Shown here in pieces: positions 61,241 through 64,000 of a stretch of 64,000 nucleotides of DNA; position 1 is the stretch's first letter; each line of letters opens with the position of its first letter. The position numbers and the translations under genes were made by a program. The DNA lies in contig JAGXFX010000020.1 of assembly GCA_024637045.1 (NCBI GenBank), forward strand, positions 1-64,000, in the 5' to 3' direction. The notes under the pieces are model-generated. The model worked only from the letters and a program-made list of their open reading frames with translations, did no database searches and was not told where the DNA came from. The stretch comes from Soehngenia sp. Lineage in GTDB: Bacteria; Bacillota; Clostridia; Tissierellales; Tissierellaceae.

Positions 61241-62851
61241 TTACTTTCTCTTTTTCTTCTTTTCGCTGGCTCTTTCGATTTTAATCTTTTGGCCTTTTAT
61301 GGTCTTTCCATTAAGACCATTCATTACAACATCAGCATAGTTGCCTTCTATTTCCATAAAAGTGAACTTATCGTAAACATCTATGTTGCCAATTAGCTTC
61401 TTGCTTAAACCAGTTTCCTGGAAAATTGCAGAAAGCAGATGTCTTGGGCTTATGCCCTGATCTTTTCCTACATTTACATGTACTCTTGTTGATGTTCCAG
61501 AAGACTTTTGTTTTTTGTCTTTGTCCACCATATCAAGTTCCTGATGGTTCTCGATCATCTTGTTTTCTTCAAGATACATCTTCAATAATGCGCTTGCAAT
61601 ATCAAAAGAATTGTATTCTTCCTGAAGTAGAGTGTCTATCAATGCTGAATGAGTGTTTGGATCATCTGAATCAATTCCTTCTCTTATTTTGCCAAGAATT
61701 GTATCAGTATATTGCTCCTTGATATCCTTCAATGTTGGAAGGTCTCTTCTCTCAATCTTAGTCTTGGTATACTTTTGAATGTCCTTAAGCTTGTAGATTT
61801 CTCTTCCTGAAACAAAGCTAAATGCTGCTCCGTCTCTACCTGCTCTTGCAGTTCTACCAATTCTGTGTACATAATATTCTTCATCCTGTGGCATATCGTA
61901 GTTTATTACCATATCCACATCATCAACGTCCAGTCCTCTGGCGGCAACATCTGTTGCAACCAAAATGTCGATGGCTCCTTTTCTGAACTTGCCCATTACA
62001 TTATCCCTTTGATTCTGTTTAAGGTCACCATGAAGTGCATCCACCGAGTAGCCTCTTGCCTGCAGTTCTCCTGTCAGCTCATCCACTTTCCTCTTTGTAT
62101 TGCAGAATACCAATAAAAGCTTTGGATTGTGAATGTCAATAAGTCTGCTCAGAATTTCTGTCTTCATATGCTGCTTTAGCTCAAAATATGCCTGTTCCAC
62201 ACTTGGAACAGTCATTTCCTTGTGAACCACTTTGATAAACTCAGGGTTTCTCTGATATCTTTCTGCAAATCTCCTTATTTCAGGAGGCATTGTTGCAGAA
62301 AAGAAAATAGTCTGTCTGTCTGCCTGCAGTTTGTTCATTACTAGCTCGATATCATCTCTGAATCCCATGTCAAACATCTCATCAGCTTCGTCAAGTATCA
62401 TCATGCTTACGTTACCCAACTTCAATGTTCTTCTGTTTATGTGGTCAATAACCCTTCCAGGTGTACCTACCACTATCTGGACGCCTTTTTTCAAGGCTTT
62501 TATCTGTCTGTCAATAGGCTGTCCGCCGTATATGGGGAGTATGCTGATCCCTCTTTTGAACTTACCTAGCTTGATAATTTCCTGGGATACCTGTATTGAA
62601 AGCTCCCTGGTTGGACATAGTATCAGTGCCTGCACTGAATTATCGCTTGCGTTGACCTTCTCCAATATGGGAATGCCAAAGGCAGCTGTCTTGCCTGTTC
62701 CGGTCTGTGCCTGCCCGATTATGTCCTTGCCTTCCATCAATATGGGAATGGCCTGTGACTGTATTGGCGAAGCTTCCTCGAAACCCATGATCTCTACAGC
62801 CTTTTTGATTTCCTCTGACATTTGCATTTCTTCAAATCTTAGTTTTTCCAT
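61241..62851 (-). CDS. DEAD-box RNA helicase with DbpA-type RNA-binding domain
   Basis: An ATP-dependent RNA helicase of 536 residues acting in ribosome assembly or cold/stress adaptation. The Q motif, AQTGTGKTAA, PTRELSIQ, LDEADEM (DEAD), SAT and HRIGRTARAGRDG are all present, and the C-terminal domain (from about 455, RVHVNVGKDQGISPRHLL) is of DbpA/CsdA type with a lysine-rich end. ATG follows AAGGAGG. It resembles CshA/DeaD/DbpA; which one cannot be fixed. Confidence 0.93.
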   Translation of the reverse strand: MEKLRFEEMQMSEEIKKAVEIMGFEEASPIQSQAIPILMEGKDIIGQAQTGTGKTAAFGIPILEKVNASDNSVQALILCPTRELSIQVSQEIIKLGKFKRGISILPIYGGQPIDRQIKALKKGVQIVVGTPGRVIDHINRRTLKLGNVSMMILDEADEMFDMGFRDDIELVMNKLQADRQTIFFSATMPPEIRRFAERYQRNPEFIKVVHKEMTVPSVEQAYFELKQHMKTEILSRLIDIHNPKLLLVFCNTKRKVDELTGELQARGYSVDALHGDLKQNQRDNVMGKFRKGAIDILVATDVAARGLDVDDVDMVINYDMPQDEEYYVHRIGRTARAGRDGAAFSFVSGREIYKLKDIQKYTKTKIERRDLPTLKDIKEQYTDTILGKIREGIDSDDPNTHSALIDTLLQEEYNSFDIASALLKMYLEENKMIENHQELDMVDKDKKQKSSGTSTRVHVNVGKDQGISPRHLLSAIFQETGLSKKLIGNIDVYDKFTFMEIEGNYADVVMNGLNGKTIKGQKIKIERASEKKKKRK

Positions 62852-62986
62852 TAAAATAAATTTCCTCCTTGTTGTTAACCTTATTAAGTATACATGGTCT
62901 AGGACAAAAAAGCAAATCTATTTTTTAAGTTTTTTTAATAATTAGCCATACATTATTATATTACAACCTTCATAATAGTCTTACTT

Positions 62987-63253
62987 TTATTTCCAATTAG
63001 CTTTCGCCTCAGTTTCCATCTTTTTAAGCCGAGTATAGTAATCTGGGAATTCGTTTAGGTGTGCTAAAGCTATTTTCGCTGTAGCCAATGGGTCATCATT
63101 GGTTACATTCGTAATAGAATCATTACCCCCATGCTCAAGCTCCACATTCATTCCATTGCAAAATTCTTGCACGTCAAATTTCTTCCACTCAATTCCAAGT
63201 TTTTCACCATATTCACGTGCTTCTTTTTTTGTAAAATTTTTTCTTGTTGGCAT
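62987..63253 (-). CDS. DUF5661 family protein
   Basis: A small protein of about 88 residues. The pattern FCNGMNVELEHGGNDSITNVTNDDPLATAKIALAHLNEFPDYYTRL, whose key parts are GMNVELEHG and AHLNEFPDYYTRL, matches the uncharacterised DUF5661 family. ATG at 63253 follows AAGGAG by 10 bases. Function is unknown; it lies between the helicase and arginase genes on the same strand. Confidence 0.8.
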   Translation of the reverse strand: MPTRKNFTKKEAREYGEKLGIEWKKFDVQEFCNGMNVELEHGGNDSITNVTNDDPLATAKIALAHLNEFPDYYTRLKKMETEAKANWK

Positions 63254-63314
63254 TATACTCAATCTCCTTTCTACTTCTAATGCAAGATACATTATCTTAC
63301 ATACTTCAATAAAT

Positions 63315-64000
63315 CTAAATAAGCCATTCTCCCATCAGTGAGCCAATAAGTGTCACAGCTGCCTGAGCAGTCTGATTTTTATAATCTATCAGAGGATTGA
63401 CCTCAACAAACTCGGCACTTACCATCTTTCCTGTCTGAGCAACCAGCTCAAGTCCTAGATTACTCTCTCTAAATGTAAGCCCACCAGGCACTCTTGTTCC
63501 TGTCCCCTGAACATATGCTGGGTCCAGGCTGTCCACATCAAAGCTTACGTGGAATCCATCCGTGCCATCAGTTACTATTTTTATAGCCTTTTCCATTACT
63601 TCTGTCATTCCCCATTTGTCTATTTCATGCATTGTAAATACTGTAATACCAAGTTCTTTAAGGACTTTCCTTTCGCCCGGATCGAGATCACGGCACCCTA
63701 CAAATGCTACGTTCCTAGGGTCAACCTTGTTTTCAATTCCACCAATACCAGTTAGTTTCTCATGACCGATTCCTAGACTCACTGCCATTGGCATTCCGTG
63801 AATATTGCCACTAGGAGAAGTTTCTCCTGTATTCATGTCACCGTGAGCATCAAACCATATTACTCCCAGGTTTTTCTTATGTTGTAATGCACCAGCTATT
63901 GTTCCAATCGCTATGCTGTGGTCTCCTCCTATTACAAGTGGAAACCTTCCAGCAGACATTTCCTGGTCTACCATTTTGCATAGCTCCCCATTTACCCTTG
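63315..64000 (-). CDS. rocF: Arginase, partial (runs off the window)
   Basis: Hydrolyses arginine to ornithine and urea. The C-terminal 228 or so residues are present: GGDHSIAIGT, FDAHGDMNTGETSPSGNIHGMP, SFDVDSLDPA and EVNPLID carry the dimanganese ligands and the arginase-specific loop. The frame is open to position 64000 (VNGELCKMVDQEM), so the 5' end lies outside. Ornithine could supply polyamine synthesis (speD/speE at 21.6-23.2 kb). Confidence 0.92.
   Translation of the reverse strand, partial: RVNGELCKMVDQEMSAGRFPLVIGGDHSIAIGTIAGALQHKKNLGVIWFDAHGDMNTGETSPSGNIHGMPMAVSLGIGHEKLTGIGGIENKVDPRNVAFVGCRDLDPGERKVLKELGITVFTMHEIDKWGMTEVMEKAIKIVTDGTDGFHVSFDVDSLDPAYVQGTGTRVPGGLTFRESNLGLELVAQTGKMVSAEFVEVNPLIDYKNQTAQAAVTLIGSLMGEWLI

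Noticed and set aside
1-64000. tRNA or rRNA genes, insertion sequences and prophage genes
   Set aside because: No transposase, integrase (other than Cas1) or phage structural genes, and no tRNA-like cloverleaf or rRNA segments were recognised by eye.

Overview
The window is a low-GC stretch from an anaerobic, Gram-positive Bacillota, most likely a Clostridia or Tissierellia member. The pointers are strong Shine-Dalgarno sites, frequent TTG/GTG starts, Rho-independent terminators, a lipobox on PstS, a flavodiiron protein with hemerythrins, sigma-54 amino-acid catabolism genes and a type I-C CRISPR system. Nearly all genes are on the minus strand. The plus-strand exceptions are the sigma-54 activator (13278), an M29 aminopeptidase (20290), bioY (45731), a hemerythrin (55930) and plsY (60585). 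Species cannot be named from sequence reading alone.

Layout. 1-3.3 kb: terminators, then a large membrane GGDEF/HD-GYP protein. 3.5-7.3 kb: pstSCAB phosphate uptake operon. 7.4-9.1 kb: small and uncharacterised membrane or exported proteins. 9.2-15 kb: a sigma-54 module with two PLP enzymes and an amino-acid transporter facing a divergent enhancer-binding activator. 15-20.1 kb: a PLP aminotransferase and intact cobT, then a decayed cobalamin cluster (methyltransferase/cobK hybrid, cbiB, cobQ) that still carries a cobalamin riboswitch and its terminator. 20.3-23.3 kb: aminopeptidase, speE and speD. 23.4-26 kb: a small exported protein and an OmpR-type two-component system. 26.1-37.5 kb: a complete type I-C CRISPR-Cas locus with 47 repeats and 46 spacers, in the permuted order cas2-cas3-cas5-cas8c-cas7-cas4-cas1-leader-array. 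37.5-42.9 kb: an ECF S component, CorA, a MATE exporter and an AraC/GH39-like regulator. 43-45.6 kb: a YtrA-type GntR/ABC operon with a palindromic operator. 45.7-49.3 kb: bioY facing birA, then type 2 IPP isomerase and an LCP ligase. 49.5-54.5 kb: DJ-1/PfpI, DUF438, a lipoprotein, a radical SAM protein and glycerate kinase. 54.6-59.4 kb: flavodiiron protein, hemerythrin, and an FNR-like regulator/P1B-ATPase/HMA operon with a 16-bp palindrome upstream. 59.4-64 kb: threonine aldolase, plsY, a DEAD-box helicase, a DUF5661 protein and the 3' part of arginase.

Most notable points: (1) the CRISPR-Cas locus is bracketed by an imperfect direct repeat of about 55-60 bp containing a terminator stem and a response-regulator-like box, TGTGATG-N4-TGTGATG. 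The same box type lies upstream of the adjacent response regulator and of the exported protein gene, and so may link cas expression to this two-component system or record how the locus was inserted. (2) cas2 has moved to the front of the cas operon. (3) The leader-proximal spacer is identical to an interior spacer. (4) The cobalamin genes carry separate deletions, a homopolymer frameshift and an in-frame amber codon, while riboswitch and cobT remain intact. (5) A well-matched -24/-12 promoter with repeated TTGCAAC motifs links the amino-acid module to its divergent activator. All functional calls rest on motif recognition by eye; no database search was possible.
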